This document shows, piece by piece, positions 1 to 12,361 of a DNA stretch of 47,353 nucleotides. Position 1 is the stretch's first letter. Every line of letters starts with the position of its first letter. Source of the stretch: Neelides folsomi (Eukaryota > Arthropoda > Collembola > Neelipleona > Neelidae). A program made the translations under genes and the position numbers. The DNA lies in the NCBI GenBank assembly GCA_034687125.1, contig JAQGBZ010000444.1, forward strand, positions 1 to 47,353, written 5' to 3'. The notes below the pieces were generated by a model, which saw nothing but the letters and a program-made list of their open reading frames with translations, was not told the DNA's origin and did not search any database.

Positions 1-148
1 AAATTCAAATCGTTAGTAACTGTGAAAATAAATTCTAATTTTGAGATACCCCTTTTTAAATTGCAAACCCACATATGTACTCAATGTAATTTTGAGATCT
101 TTGAAGTAAAAGTTGAATGATTGAATATTTTTGAATTTTAAATTGAAG

Positions 149-3100
149 GATCCGGAAGAGAGAATTCGAGTAACGAGTGTCTCTTCAGTGAAGGGTAAAG
201 GAGTATCCACTTCAAGCGGAGCATCTGTAACGGTAGCTCCTCCGCCGGTGAAAAAGGTCGATGATCCACCGGATGACGCCGTGTTCACAGACGGGGAGGA
301 AGAAAGAGATTCTTGGGACAGCAAGCTGACGTTTCTCCTCGCTACGATTGGCTACGCTGTTGGGCTCGGCAATGTCTGGAGATTTCCTTATCTTGCTCAA
401 AAGAATGGTGGCGGTGAGTAGAACACCATCATTTCCTTAACCACTTTAAACAATTTCGACAATTGAACATCAATATTGCTCTCCTTACTTTCACTTCACT
501 TTATAAAAGAAGATGTAAGCTTATGTAATACAACTTATAAAAATATGAAAAATCTACTTTGTTATGTTAGGTTGGGAATCTTTCTGCATATGAAAAACGT
601 TTTTCATTCTCAGAGATCTCAATTTTATGTATTTCTTCTATTTGCCTTGAGTAAATATTTATTTAAGCAAATCTTATCATCTTTAAGTAGGATATTTCTC
701 TTCGTGTTTACAATAAACTTCTTTAGAGCGCAATATTTTATGTATCAAAAGATTGACTGAATTTAAAGTACTAAATATTTACTTTCATTTTCATATGACT
801 TGATGGACGCATAGTTAACTCAAGTTATTTACATTAACTTATACCAAACAGGCTTATATAATATGTATATGTGTATTAAATATTGAATTATGCTGTTTAG
901 TAAGCATGCACACATCTAGTTAATTGAAGTAAGAATAAGTTAGAAAATTATTTATTTTGTGAAGGAAAAGTTTTGAGAGAAGTTTATTTCAAGAGAGAAA
1001 AAACTTTGTACCTAATACAATTCTTTATAATTAGATTAGATAGGAATTAGTGAAAGTTAAACCTTTTCATTTTATCATGAAATTTTGCTAGCATGGCCAA
1101 CATCTCACATGCCAAAACTTTAGTTTTGAAATCAACTCTTTGAATGCGCAGAAAGGAAAGGCGAAAGGATATTAGAATTTCATTTTAGCTTTGGGCGGAT
1201 GCAAGAAGGATATTATGGTAGCCCTCATGCAATGCATGGTTGAAAATCTTGAAAGAGGATAGTAGTATGATGTATACAGTAATAATATATTGGTACAGTA
1301 TGTATGTACGGACGGCACAGTATTCAAGGCGTCTAAAAGCATAAATGGAAATGGGTGGAAAGGATTGTTTAGTTGAGGAATATAATAGAAATTGATTGAG
1401 TGAAAGTTGGTGGTATATGGTTTTGTACTTTTGTAGGAGCATTCCTCATCCCGTACTTTATCATGTTGGCCATTGAGGGAATGCCTATCTTTTTCTTGGA
1501 ACTCGCCATCGGCCAACGGTTGAGAAAAGGAGCAATCGGGGTTTGGTCTCAAGTGTCTCCATACCTTGCGGGAGTTGGAATTGCCTCTGGAGTCGTATCC
1601 TTCAATGTCGCCCTATACTACAACACCATCATCTCTTGGTGTCTCCTCTACTTTGTCAAAGTACGTGAGTTGGGAGAGAAAGAGAGCCGTAAATTATGAA
1701 ATCCACACTTTAATGTTCATTCATAATCCAATTGAGACCTTAATGCAAAATTAAACTGTCAATAAGCTCTCGAGTGTCTTTGAGTAAAAAATGCCTTTCT
1801 AGAAGACTATAAATTACTCTATATTAATTTATTGCTTGAAAAACTCCCAACTATAATTTTATTAACTTTCTTTTGTTTTATTGAAATTGTAGATTTTGAT
1901 CTCTACTTGTTTTCTAATAAGATTATATACTGCCTAGTTCATTTGATGTTTTATGAGATTCGGTAGTTGTTAAATATTCACGACTTATTTTATAGAGCTT
2001 TCAAGATCCTCTTCCATGGTCTGACTGTCCTCCAGCAAAAACTCTGAATGGAACCCTCACTGTCAATCACGAGTGCCACGTAAGTTAAATTAATTTTATT
2101 TTCTAAAATATTTTAATTTAAATTCATGCATTGAATTTCTTACTTAGTTGACGTTTAACGTCTTTGTTGATTTCATATAATAGATCAGCAGCCCAACACA
2201 GTATTTTTGGTATCGAGAAACACTTAACATTTCTCCTGATATCAATACGCCGGAAAGTTTCAATTTGCAAATTGCAAGTGCTTTGGGTGCAGGGTGGATA
2301 TTGATCTACTTTTGTCTAGCAAAAGGAATTGCTTCTTCAGCCAAGGCAAGAAATCCTCATTTCTTCACTATTTATTAAAGTGTAGTTAATATTTGTAAAA
2401 GGTTCTTTTTATTTATTCCGTTTTGTATCAAACAGATTGTTTACATCACTGCAATCTTTCCTTATGTCGTTCTTGTGATGTTCTTTTGCCGCGGAGTTAC
2501 TCTCGAAGGGATGGGGGATGGAATTGCTCATCTCTTCAGCCCAAAGGTGTTTTTCAACATCTTATGAATATCCTTTCTTTCGCTCAAATTGAGCAAAGCT
2601 GGATTTAAAATTCTTTATCGATTTGTTATGTCAACTTTCAGTGGGAGAAGCTTCAAGATCCCGTCGTCTGGCTGGAAGCTGGAACTCAAATCTTTTTCTC
2701 TCTCGGATTAGGATTTGGGGGCCTCATCGCATTTGCCTCATACAATCCTGTAAACAATAATTGTTGTCGGGACGCGATTGTCGTCTCTCTCACCAACTGC
2801 ATGACTTCGCTCTTTGCAGGAGTCGTCATCTTCTCTGTTATCGGTTAGAACTTTCTTTTATTTTCCTAGCGTCTACACTATACGTATTATATATAAGTAA
2901 CGTAAGTATACATACGGAAGTTATATCTGCATACTACAAACATAGGTGCAGATTAGACCCTCTTGACGTCATTCGTCCTATCATTGTATTGCGTTGGAGA
3001 AGTAAACGGTGAAAGTTCTCTTTTGGATTTAATTACCTGAAAGGAAGTTCGTTAGCACTCCACCTTTATGAATATTTGACGACCTGTATCTGAATGAGTG

Positions 3101-6100
3101 AACTTCGTTTCCTCTCTATTTCAATTTTATATAAAAACACTTTTCACTCAATTTCTTGAATATAGCCATTGTGTGTTTTAATTGAATTTATTTGGGATGT
3201 ACACATGTCGTTATAAGGTGTGCTTATCTAGTAGGAAAATTAAAATCATAAAACACTTTAGATTTTTCCAAGATAAGAATTAATTGAGTAGATATATATT
3301 AAATGCGGATTTAAAGAAATATGTACTATAGTTGATATATGCACTCTACCTTGCCTATCTACTACATCTCCTACTAGATTAGACAATCTAATTTTCTAGA
3401 CCATGTAAATCACTCAAAATCTCATCATTATTAATTTTTCATAGGATTCAAAGCTCACTACATCCACAAGGAGTGCTTAAAGGAGCAAGACAACGCTACT
3501 CTCATGATGCTCTTTGGGACAACAGAAGTTGATCCAGTCCCTCAACTTGGAGATCCAATATCCTTCATTGCTCCAAATGGGTCCCACATGACGATTCCAA
3601 TGCCAGACATAAGAGTTTGCAATTTACAAAAGGAACTTGACAGAGTAAGTTGAAATTCCTTTTGAATATTATTAGAAATAGGAATAGCAAATTCAATGTT
3701 AAAATAAGGAATTACTAAATAAACAGCTAATAGTGCGTTACAAATGCAACTACTATAATTTAGTAAATAAGGATTATTATGCAAATAAGGTAAAGGTACA
3801 CTTTATGTAAACACTGTCCAACTTGCCTTATTAAATGGAAGCCTAAATAAAAAAAGACACCAGAAGAGTTTTAAATGAAATGGTTATGGTTGGCAATAGC
3901 GAACGCCAGAAGCGACCCACGATGTTATATTGCATACCCTTCACTATATTAATTCTTATTTATTATTCAATTACGGAAAGGGTTTCATTTGCGTCTTTCA
4001 CCGAAGCCAATGAAGTTTCAATTCCCCGTTTAGTTTACATGCCAAGAGACAAGTTAAACTCCAAGCTTATAGCAAATGTATAATGTAAAGGCGAATGTGA
4101 ATTTAACCAATTTTTCTGTACAAATAGACGGCATCGGGACCTGGGCTTGCTTTCATAATCTTCACCGACGCAATTAACCAGTTCAGCTTTGCTCCCTTCT
4201 GGTCGATTCTCTTTTTCTCAATGCTGTTTACATTGGGAATTGATTCTCAATTTGGGACGCTCGAAGGTGTCGTCACTTCCATAATGGACATGAAGCTTCT
4301 TCCCAATATGAGAAAGGAGGTTCTGACAGGTACTACCCTTGAACAATCCTTTGCCAACTTCCATACACACACCGCTCTGATAACACGTTTAGCATCAATT
4401 GGCCCTTGAAAATGGTCGGGAAGTTCCTGTGAAATGTGTTTGGGACATAATGGGACTCCATGCCACTAGAACTTTTCAAGAGAAAGAGAACAAATAAAAG
4501 TGAAAGTGATAAATTCAATTGGATCCCTTATAGAAAAATGCATTAAAAATATAAGTCTACCTTGGATATATCCTGGAGACTTTTTTTCCTTCTTTTGGGC
4601 GAACGATCGACCTCAAAGATCAATAATGGTTATTCCTTTCTTTATACAACTCTCATCACCCTCTCAAGTCTTCAGTATTATTTACGACGTTTGAGTTAAT
4701 GAGGTTTTGAAAAGGAGTCGACATCATGTTCGCCTCCGTGCTGTCTGCTCTTTCGGCTATTTAATAATTTTGAATGATCATTGTCTGCTAAACATGCAAG
4801 ATTCACCAAAGTATTACTTTGAAAAAGAATCCCTCATTGTGATGAATATTGTTTGTTGGAAAATTATAATCGCCTATTATTTTGCCTTTGACTCTCTTTC
4901 GCCCTGTTTATCTTTGTTACGTGCTTAAATGTGTTTATCTTCATTTTGCATTTGACAAGAGTTGAGCGAGTTTGAGAATGCGTGTAATTCCAACAAGCTT
5001 TCATTCCTTTGAAGAATTACATTTGATCTTACTTAGGAGTTACTTGGGAGTACTTACTTTTAGTTAGCTTACTAGAAACTACAATGGTCATGAACATTTT
5101 ATTCAACATTATCGAAGCATTCTTTATTTAAACAAATTAGCCGTTTTGCATGCGATTAATTTATTTATGAATAGCATGATACTTATTTTCATTGATCGAA
5201 TTGTAAGTACTTTAATTAAACCATATTAATCAATGATGACTTAATTTTCACAATACAAACTGCTTAAATAATATATAGGAATTTTTAAATTTTAAATGAA
5301 AGATCATTTTATACAATTACCTACTTACTTACCTACATTACACATGTAGTTATAGCATGTCTGTAAATGTAATGTTTATCGTCAATCATTGCAAATAAGA
5401 AGGGAATTACAGAATTGTTATTTCCGATTTACAAATTCATTTAAATACTCTTAATGTAAACTTCAGATCCCTAATAAAAGTCTCTTATCAAAGCCGGTCT
5501 CAAATTAGAGCCTAATCTTTTATTCCAATGGCCTAATTTGATTTTAAGCTTATGTCTCGCAAAGTATTGGTTCTATTTGCAGATAAGTAAGATTCAATTC
5601 CAGCCCAACTTTCACAATGGGATTCATTCTTCAGCCTTGGCTTTTGAAGGATTTAGTTTGGAAAAAGTTGCTTTTCCTAAGAGTCACTTTGAAGCTGTTT
5701 CAAATCCCATTAGCTATATCAACACCCACACACCATACGTATAGTATTCACAATTCCATTTACTCTATTCATTTACTTTTTTATCAAGATGAGTACCTAT
5801 ACAATGTTTTAAAAAATAGGTTCTATTTTAGAAGCTTTAATACACATGAAAGATTTATCAATAAATATAGTATTAAATCATATATAGTAGTACTCATACA
5901 TAAACTCGTACGACTCGCATCATAATTGCTTTCACTCTGCAGTAGTCTTCGGGTTCATTTCTTACTTAATATCACGTATAAGTAATAAGTACATGTAATT
6001 ACGTTCACCAAATACAAATGTAGGGAGGAAAAGTAAACACAACAAATCATTAAATGTGAATTATATTGAAATTCTCTTTGATGTGTGATGTCATCTTTTT

Positions 6101-7324
6101 AGGGATCTTGTGCGGTCTCTGTTGTGCTCTTTCGATGATGTTTGCCCATGGAGCTGGAAATTACATCTTTGTCCTCTTTGACAGCTTCAGTGGAAATGTT
6201 CCTCTCCTTATCATTGCATTCTGTGAATGCATAGGAGTCGCATACGTTTACGGCCTCGGAAGGTAAGACGATACTTTCCCAATTCCTTATGTTACCATTT
6301 CCACCCAAGTATCAATTTCATTAAATATGCTATAGTACTATATCTAACCAATATCATATAGCTGTTTAAGCTACCTTAACTCTAGATAATATAAAAGATA
6401 GTACCTAGGTATGTCCCAAATGACCCAAAGTATGACCTATAAATTGATGCTATTTTCTTATGCATTAATATCCTTCTTTCGTGTTTGTTGCAGATTCGCA
6501 GAAGACATTCAGCTAATGACTGGAAAGCGACCTCACATTTATTGGATGATATGTTGGAAGTATATCTCTCCGACCGCAATGGTCATTATTCTTACCGCTA
6601 GTTGGTATAAAATATACTATGAGGGATCTACATATCCACGGTGGGACGCCGAGCACGGCATCGCACACGACACTGCATGGCCAACTTGGGCTTTATGTCT
6701 TGCCATTTTTCTCGTCCTTGTGGCGACTATTTGGATACCAATAGTGGCCATTGGAAGGTATATAAATTGATACATACAAATATGCTAATTGTATTTTATA
6801 ACATGTATGTTACATTACATTTATGTAATTGTATTAATTTCATTATAAATTGTATGTTTATCAAGAAAATAAGATGTTTGAATATTATGCCTATTTACTG
6901 ATATATTAATAATGATTTAATATTAATTAATAATGATATTAATAATGATAATGATATTTATAAAGAGTCAAATCAGAATATATTATTTTGCTTTTATCTA
7001 GAAGCACTTTTTAATTGAATGTAATCCTTTTATTTGGTCGGAAAGACGGAAGCTTTTAAAGTTAAGAAATGTTGTGCTCATTTGAATCCTCTTAAATGTA
7101 ATTCCTTTTTCGACAGGGCTATGGGATTTGTAATATTTCACAAAGAAGAACCAGCTTGGTTTCCAGCCGATGATCTCAGAGATTTCCACGGAATCGTCAA
7201 TCATGAACCGACGTACCTTGAAAAGCTCCTTTTCGGTTTTCAAGCTGATGGTACTGAAGGGATTTGCTTCCCCACAAAACCAAAGAAGGATGAAGACGAA
7301 GACGAGGAAGATCCACTCAATTAA
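149..7324 (+). CDS. Sodium-dependent neutral amino acid/neurotransmitter transporter, SLC6A15/17 type (5' partial)
   Basis: Exons: 149-413, 1437-1660, 1996-2079, 2184-2345, 2436-2546, 2642-2843, 3445-3644, 4128-4329, 6103-6262, 6494-6757, 7117-7324 (stop). Phases agree at every junction and give 693 residues in the window. The first exon(s) with the start codon lie to the left, since a stop in frame precedes 149. The TM1 sodium-site motif [11 protein letters not shown] lies in the first exon, followed by [10 protein letters not shown], then [13 protein letters not shown] and SYNPVNNNC in the sixth exon. The tail ends [16 protein letters not shown] followed by an acidic stretch. These match the SLC6A15-20 branch better than the biogenic-amine branch; SLC6A17 proteins are of similar length. 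As known for the family, it should be a 12-TM plasma- or vesicle-membrane symporter driven by sodium. Introns 414-1436, 2844-3444 and 4330-6102 show only AT-rich sequence. Substrate cannot be read from sequence. Intron 4 uses a GC donor. Confidence 0.93.
2346..2435 (+). other. GC-AG intron in the SLC6 gene
   Basis: The exon ends GCC AAG and is followed by gcaaga; the next exon begins after aacag at 2435. Reading through reaches a stop in the intron, whereas splicing at the GC keeps the frame through the [12 protein letters not shown] segment. An AAG|GCAAG context is the usual one for GC donors. Confidence 0.75.
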
Positions 7325-9533
7325 TTCCAACTTTATTCCAACTAATTATTTCCGTTTTTATATGATCAAGGACTCAATATCATGATATGAAATTCTTATG
7401 TCTGTACATAGACTATAGTTAATCGATTTATCGACGGTTGCAGATTTACAATTCTATGTATACCTAGGTATCTTATCATATATATTATTTGTATCAAAAT
7501 GTAATGCAAAATCAATGGATTTATTTCCATTATCTAGAGGAGAGGGTTGAGTGATTTCTTCATTCTTTCAAAATATGAAAGTGAAAAAAACATTTCTTGT
7601 CTGTGTATGCAATTGTCCATTACTTAAATCTTATGTCGTACACAACAATAAAAATACAGACTGGATATTTAATATTTATCAAACTGCCATTCACAAGCAC
7701 ATGCACAGTATAACACATAAAAGAAGTAAATAGGCACTTTCGTAATTATGTTTAGTAGAAATAATAATAATAAACCATTTATTGCTGTTTTAAGAAAAGA
7801 AATTAGTTTTATGACAAATTCAGCAATTATGTTAAATTCATTTACCAATATTATTCTTTTACTAAACTAATAATTGTTTTACACAAAGTTAGTCAACGAT
7901 AATTTAATCCATTTCGAATATATATAAGTTGCTATTTACCTATTTAAGCTTTTTATTGACACGCATTATTTCTTTTGTAATGATAGATATTATACTTACT
8001 AAAATATTAAATTACAATATAATAAGAATAATTTTTTACACTTGTACCAACTTTGGATTTTATTAATCAGTCTCATTGTGATAGACGACAATAATGTCAG
8101 ATACTTGATGTATTTGTAAAATACATAAATGATCAAACGTTACTTCAATATTTTTGTTAAATCATATTATTTATAATTAATAATGTACGATAAAATAATG
8201 AAATACTTATGTATAATTCTATAAAATTGTAAATACGAGTATAATAATAATATAATAACTAAACTAGCTAACTAAATATAGTATAGTTACTCTTGTATTG
8301 AGTTTAGACATTCATTTAGCTGACATTTGAGAAGTTATGTATACATTTACGTAATTATGTACATACCATACCATAATAATGTACTTAAAAATGAATGTAG
8401 GTATATGGGTATATAATTTAATGTGGTAGGTATATCCTAAATTCTAAATACGGACTTGAGAGTCATTACAACTTCCGTTGCCTAAAATATAACAAAGTAT
8501 TTGCAATATTTTGAATTTTATTATCTACATACATACCTGTATAATGAATATAAAATATTAGACAATATATTTAAAGTGTATATTACATATTATGTAGGTA
8601 AATTTACGGACATTTATGTATCTATTTACGAGACAATCTGAAATGTTAAAATTAAATATGCTGTGCGAATTTATGAAAGGTAACTGGAGAGAAAATCTTT
8701 TCGAAGTGTTAAATGAAAGAGGCGAATTGAAGTAATCTATTCGAAAAATTTATTTCGAAACAACAGAAACATAGAATATGTTTAGGTAAGGCGACAACCG
8801 CGTAGTCGAAAGTAAATGAAATTAATTGTATAATAAAATACAGATCCAATATACCCATTATGCGTATTTACCTCCTAAGAAAATAGTAGTCGAACGGTAG
8901 CTGAACAATGCGAGTTATAAAAGTCTTGCAAATTATTAAATCAACCCTCATCTGAAAAATAGTAAAGTTGTATTGTGTTGTGCTCTCACAATCTATTGTG
9001 GTTAATTAAATTAAATAAAGTATTATTATATTATTTATATTTCAATACCATTTAATCATCAATAAATTATTTATTTCAATATAAAGTTGTATACTAGAAT
9101 TAAATTAAACCAAAATCATTAGAGTTAGTGAGAAATCAAATACTAATAAATACAGATGTACTACAAAAGAGAATTTCAATATATATGTAAATGGCCAATA
9201 AATGTTTCAATTTTGAACTACATAATTGATCATGTAACAAACCTAAAATATTTGTGCATTGGCTGCCAATAATAAATATACCAGCACAACATTATCATAC
9301 AATATAGTTTCAAAGGTATATCTCTCCTCCTCCTCCTCCATTACCTGTAGGTATTCATTTTCATGTAACATTTTGCATAACATACAAATCAACCATGGAA
9401 ATTGAATTCATAATAAATTATTCATTAAAACTATATTAGTATAATCAAAAGAGATTCGCATATTTCCTCCATTGTTGTTGGACAATATCAAGGGTTTGAG
9501 GACTTTGAGGAAGTGGTTAAGTTTAATAAGGAA
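7325..9533 (+). other. Intergenic, SLC6 to tetraspanin
   Basis: About 2.2 kb, strongly AT-rich, with no convincing coding stretch on either strand. An AATAAA string lies near 7644 and may serve the SLC6 transcript. Short simple repeats occur, such as the CTC/CCT run near 9326-9340. No inverted-repeat element was recognised. Confidence 0.5.
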
Positions 9534-11233
9534 ATGAAAAGCTCGAGGCTTGATGTTTCCGGGCCCAACAAAGGAGAAGAGAGAAGTGAAAATGGCAGCA
9601 AAAGCATATCAATTGAATCTGATCGTGATCGTGATGGTGCCGGTGAACATCAACGATACGAAAGTCCTAAACATCAAGTTGAAACCGTTGATAAATTTGC
9701 GATTAAAACCATCAACAGGCGTCTGTTAATTGGAGGAATTGCTCTTTTGTGTTGGGTGAGTTTGTCTTTACTTTAAAACTTCAATAAAATAAGTTTGGAA
9801 AAGTTTTGTGTCTCTGAACTTTCTGGTGTGTCATTGTCATTATGCTAACTGTATTGTGTAAATATAATTAATCTGATTTAATTCTTATAGTTGGTTTCAC
9901 TTGTGGATTTTGTGTTTACGATCGCTTTTCTCATCAGTAAAAATCGGATGAATCAATTTTTGCGGAGACAGACGGAAGATGGAAGGAAGTATTCTCGCTG
10001 TTCATTCGGCTTATGTTTTTGGAATTGTGTCGTTTCTCGCATTTGTCGTCAGTTCAAAATTGGAGCTTTATCGTTCTCAGCTTTACACTGTATAAATATA
10101 ATGCAAAAATAGATACTAGATACATCCAACTCCAATGTTCATTTAAACATCATTTAACATCTTTAATATTTTTATTGAGTTAGAAAATCGGACTGACAAT
10201 CATTGGGTTATGTGCGATCATTGGTTGGCTGATAAGAGAAGATGGAAGGCAGCTCATTTTGTCATTTTGCACAACTTCTTTAATTATATAGTTGATGAGA
10301 ATAGCAAATAATAACGTTTATTTATTATTTAGGTGCTCATGGTCATTTGTGGTTCAACACAGATTTTAAGAAATTATTTAGAATCCTTGCTAGAAATGTT
10401 GATAATAGCATGAGATCGAATGGACCCAGTTTTGGACTACTCCCTACATGGATCAATGAAATGCAAAAAAATGTAAGCCTTTGCCTTTAACACGAAGGGT
10501 CTTAAAAAACACTTTAAAAGAAAACATATTACTTAAAAAAACACACCTATTACTTTTTTTAATATCTTTTAATATTAAATTTAATAAAGATTAAAATTCA
10601 CGTTTGATTTATTGTTAGCTGAAATGTTGCGGATTTTTTGGTCCAAATGATTGGAGGGTTTTATGGAAAAGGATTGGATTACCGGATTCATGTTGTGTTC
10701 ACCCATCCCAAGGTTGTGCCATTTCTTTTACTTCAGAAGTGTATACAGTCGTAAGACAAATCCCAAAATTCATTATTTATACATTTATAAAAATTATGGG
10801 TTTATGCTATTTGTTTTGGTAGAATTGATAAATTAAAAATATTGGATTCTAATAGGGATGTTGGAATCTTGGTGGTACTTTCAACTATGAAGATCTCTTC
10901 AAACTTCAAAAGCAGAAATGTTTCCTAATTTCAGCTCTCGTTCTGATTTTAACCCTCGTCTTGTGGAATAAGGAGGAATTTATTTGGAATGAGGAAAAGT
11001 CCGAAGAAATTTTAAGTTCTTCAAGTGAAGAATCGTCAAGTTTCTTGCTAAATATCCTCGTGGACCTCAATAGCAGATTTGAGAGATTATTCTCCTGTAT
11101 ACGTCCTTCAAGTACCACTGTCGGACCTATGGAGCAGAATGAGAATGATGAGGAAGACGCCATTAGGGATTCAGCCGAAGAATCACCTAATACGCAACAT
11201 GTCAGGATGAGGAAATTGAATTCGAATGCATGA
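9534..11233 (+). CDS. Tetraspanin family membrane protein (possible frame break)
   Basis: Proposed exons: 9534-9755, 9891-10089, 10184-10223, 10333-10472, 10619-10750, 10856-11233 (stop). The large extracellular loop is clear: LKCCGFFGPNDW with the CCG signature, then LPDSCCVHPSQGC, then GCWNLGG, giving the disulphide cysteines. TM4 (CFLISALVLILTLVLWN) and an acidic, serine-rich cytoplasmic tail follow. TM1 is split over the first intron (LLIGGIALLCW / LVSLVDFVFTIAFLI). In the second exon TM1 reads in one frame but TM2 (LAVHSAYVFGIVSFLAFVV) reads in the +1 frame; the switch falls between about 9952 and 9990, near a run of five T. This could be a sequencing error, a real mutation or a very short intron. 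The 40-base third exon and its donor are the weakest part. The arrangement resembles the peripherin-like branch. Tetraspanins organise membrane microdomains; the partner is unknown. Confidence 0.8.
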
Positions 11234-11255
11234 GAAGAACAATCTCTTTCATCAA

Positions 11256-11261
11256 AATAAA
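11256..11261 (+). terminator. Polyadenylation signal AATAAA of the tetraspanin gene
   Basis: A canonical AATAAA 23 bases after the stop codon at 11233, the first such hexamer downstream. Confidence 0.55.
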
Positions 11262-11579
11262 ACTTTAAACATTTGTAAATTGAAGATCGATAATCTTTGA
11301 TACAATCTTGTTAAAACTTACTATTTAAGCAAGTTCTATAATTAAATGTTGATGAATTAATGCACTTAAATTGTAAATATTATTGGAATAGCAAACTTTT
11401 TATTATTTTAGCAATTTATCTTTGTTTCTAATAATATTTAACGTTTACCAATGTTAAATAAATCGAGTTAATTTGTAAAAACAAAAAATTTGTTTATTGT
11501 TAATCATAATTTTGTAATGTGTGATATTTCATAATTTAACGTTTACACGGTAATAATATATAATTACAAAATAATATAA

Positions 11580-12066
11580 TATCAGATCATACCAAATTAT
11601 GTGTCTTATTGTGTTTATGGAGAAGCAAAAAAATTTCAAAAATTTATTTAACTAAACAGAAATAACTAGGGAATCAGTCAAAAACATTAATCGAAAATGA
11701 TAATTTTTGATTTTATTCGAATAGTTCAAAAAATTAATTGGTTATTTCCCCTATGTAACCAATGTAAATTTGATTCTTGCATAAGACCAATAAGACATAA
11801 TTTGGTATAATCTGATATTATGATTGAAATATAAATGAGATTTTTATAATTTGATGATATGTACACGAAAAATTTAAAGTTTGGTTCTGGGAGTTCAGTT
11901 GAACTATTCGAACCTCTCGTATAAAATTAAGGATAGTTTATGTATTCGGTAATAGATCCGCTCCGCAGCGACTTAATACTCGTCTAATCTCGACGAAATA
12001 TGTTACCAATGTAAATTTAAATCTTGCATAAGACCAATAAGACACATAATTTGGTATGATCTGATA
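11580..12066. mobile_element. 487-bp element with 31-bp terminal inverted repeats
   Basis: The left end begins TATCAGATCATACCAAATTA and continues to about 11610. Its reverse complement ends at 12066, with no mismatch seen over 31 bases. There is no coding capacity. The right-hand end also contains the second copy of a direct repeat whose first copy is internal (11752-11817). It looks like a non-autonomous DNA transposon. No clear target-site duplication was seen, so the superfamily is not assigned. Confidence 0.6.
11752..11817 (+). repeat. Direct repeat, copy 1 (copy 2 at 11999-12066)
   Basis: Both copies start TATGT(A/T)ACCAATGTAAATTT and run through CTTGCATAAGACCAATAAGA to CTGATA, with a few substitutions and a 2-base length difference. 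Copy 2 ends exactly at the right end of the 487-bp element, so copy 1 may be an older terminus or a nested end. Confidence 0.7.
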
Positions 12067-12073
12067 GTTTTCC

Positions 12074-12246
12074 TTAACCCTTTGATATGGTTTGACCCCA
12101 TAATGGGGCCGCAAATAATCTTTCCAAATTCTGGGCTGGCCCCGAAGTCGGGCCACTATTAAGTATACAAAATGCCATAGTTCTGCTTGGAAATTTATGT
12201 TTTACTCCCATAAAATTTATTTATATTTTTTCATTTAAAGGGTTAA
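12074..12246. mobile_element. piggyBac-like miniature element with TTAA target duplication
   Basis: TTAA (12074-12077) is followed by CCCTTTGATATG, and AAAGGG is followed by TTAA (12243-12246). The ends are inverted (CCCTTT.../...AAAGGG), and the TTAA flanks are the target duplication known for piggyBac elements. The body is 165 bp. It contains a perfect CCCCATAATGGGG palindrome and no reading frame, so it would need transposase from elsewhere. Confidence 0.65.
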
Positions 12247-12361
12247 AGTTTAAATCATTAAACGTAAAATGTATTTAAAATATAATTTTTAATCTGAATT
12301 AATAAAATATATAAATAGTTCGTGCAAACAAAATTTTGAGTATTTGTTGAGTATTTAAAAA

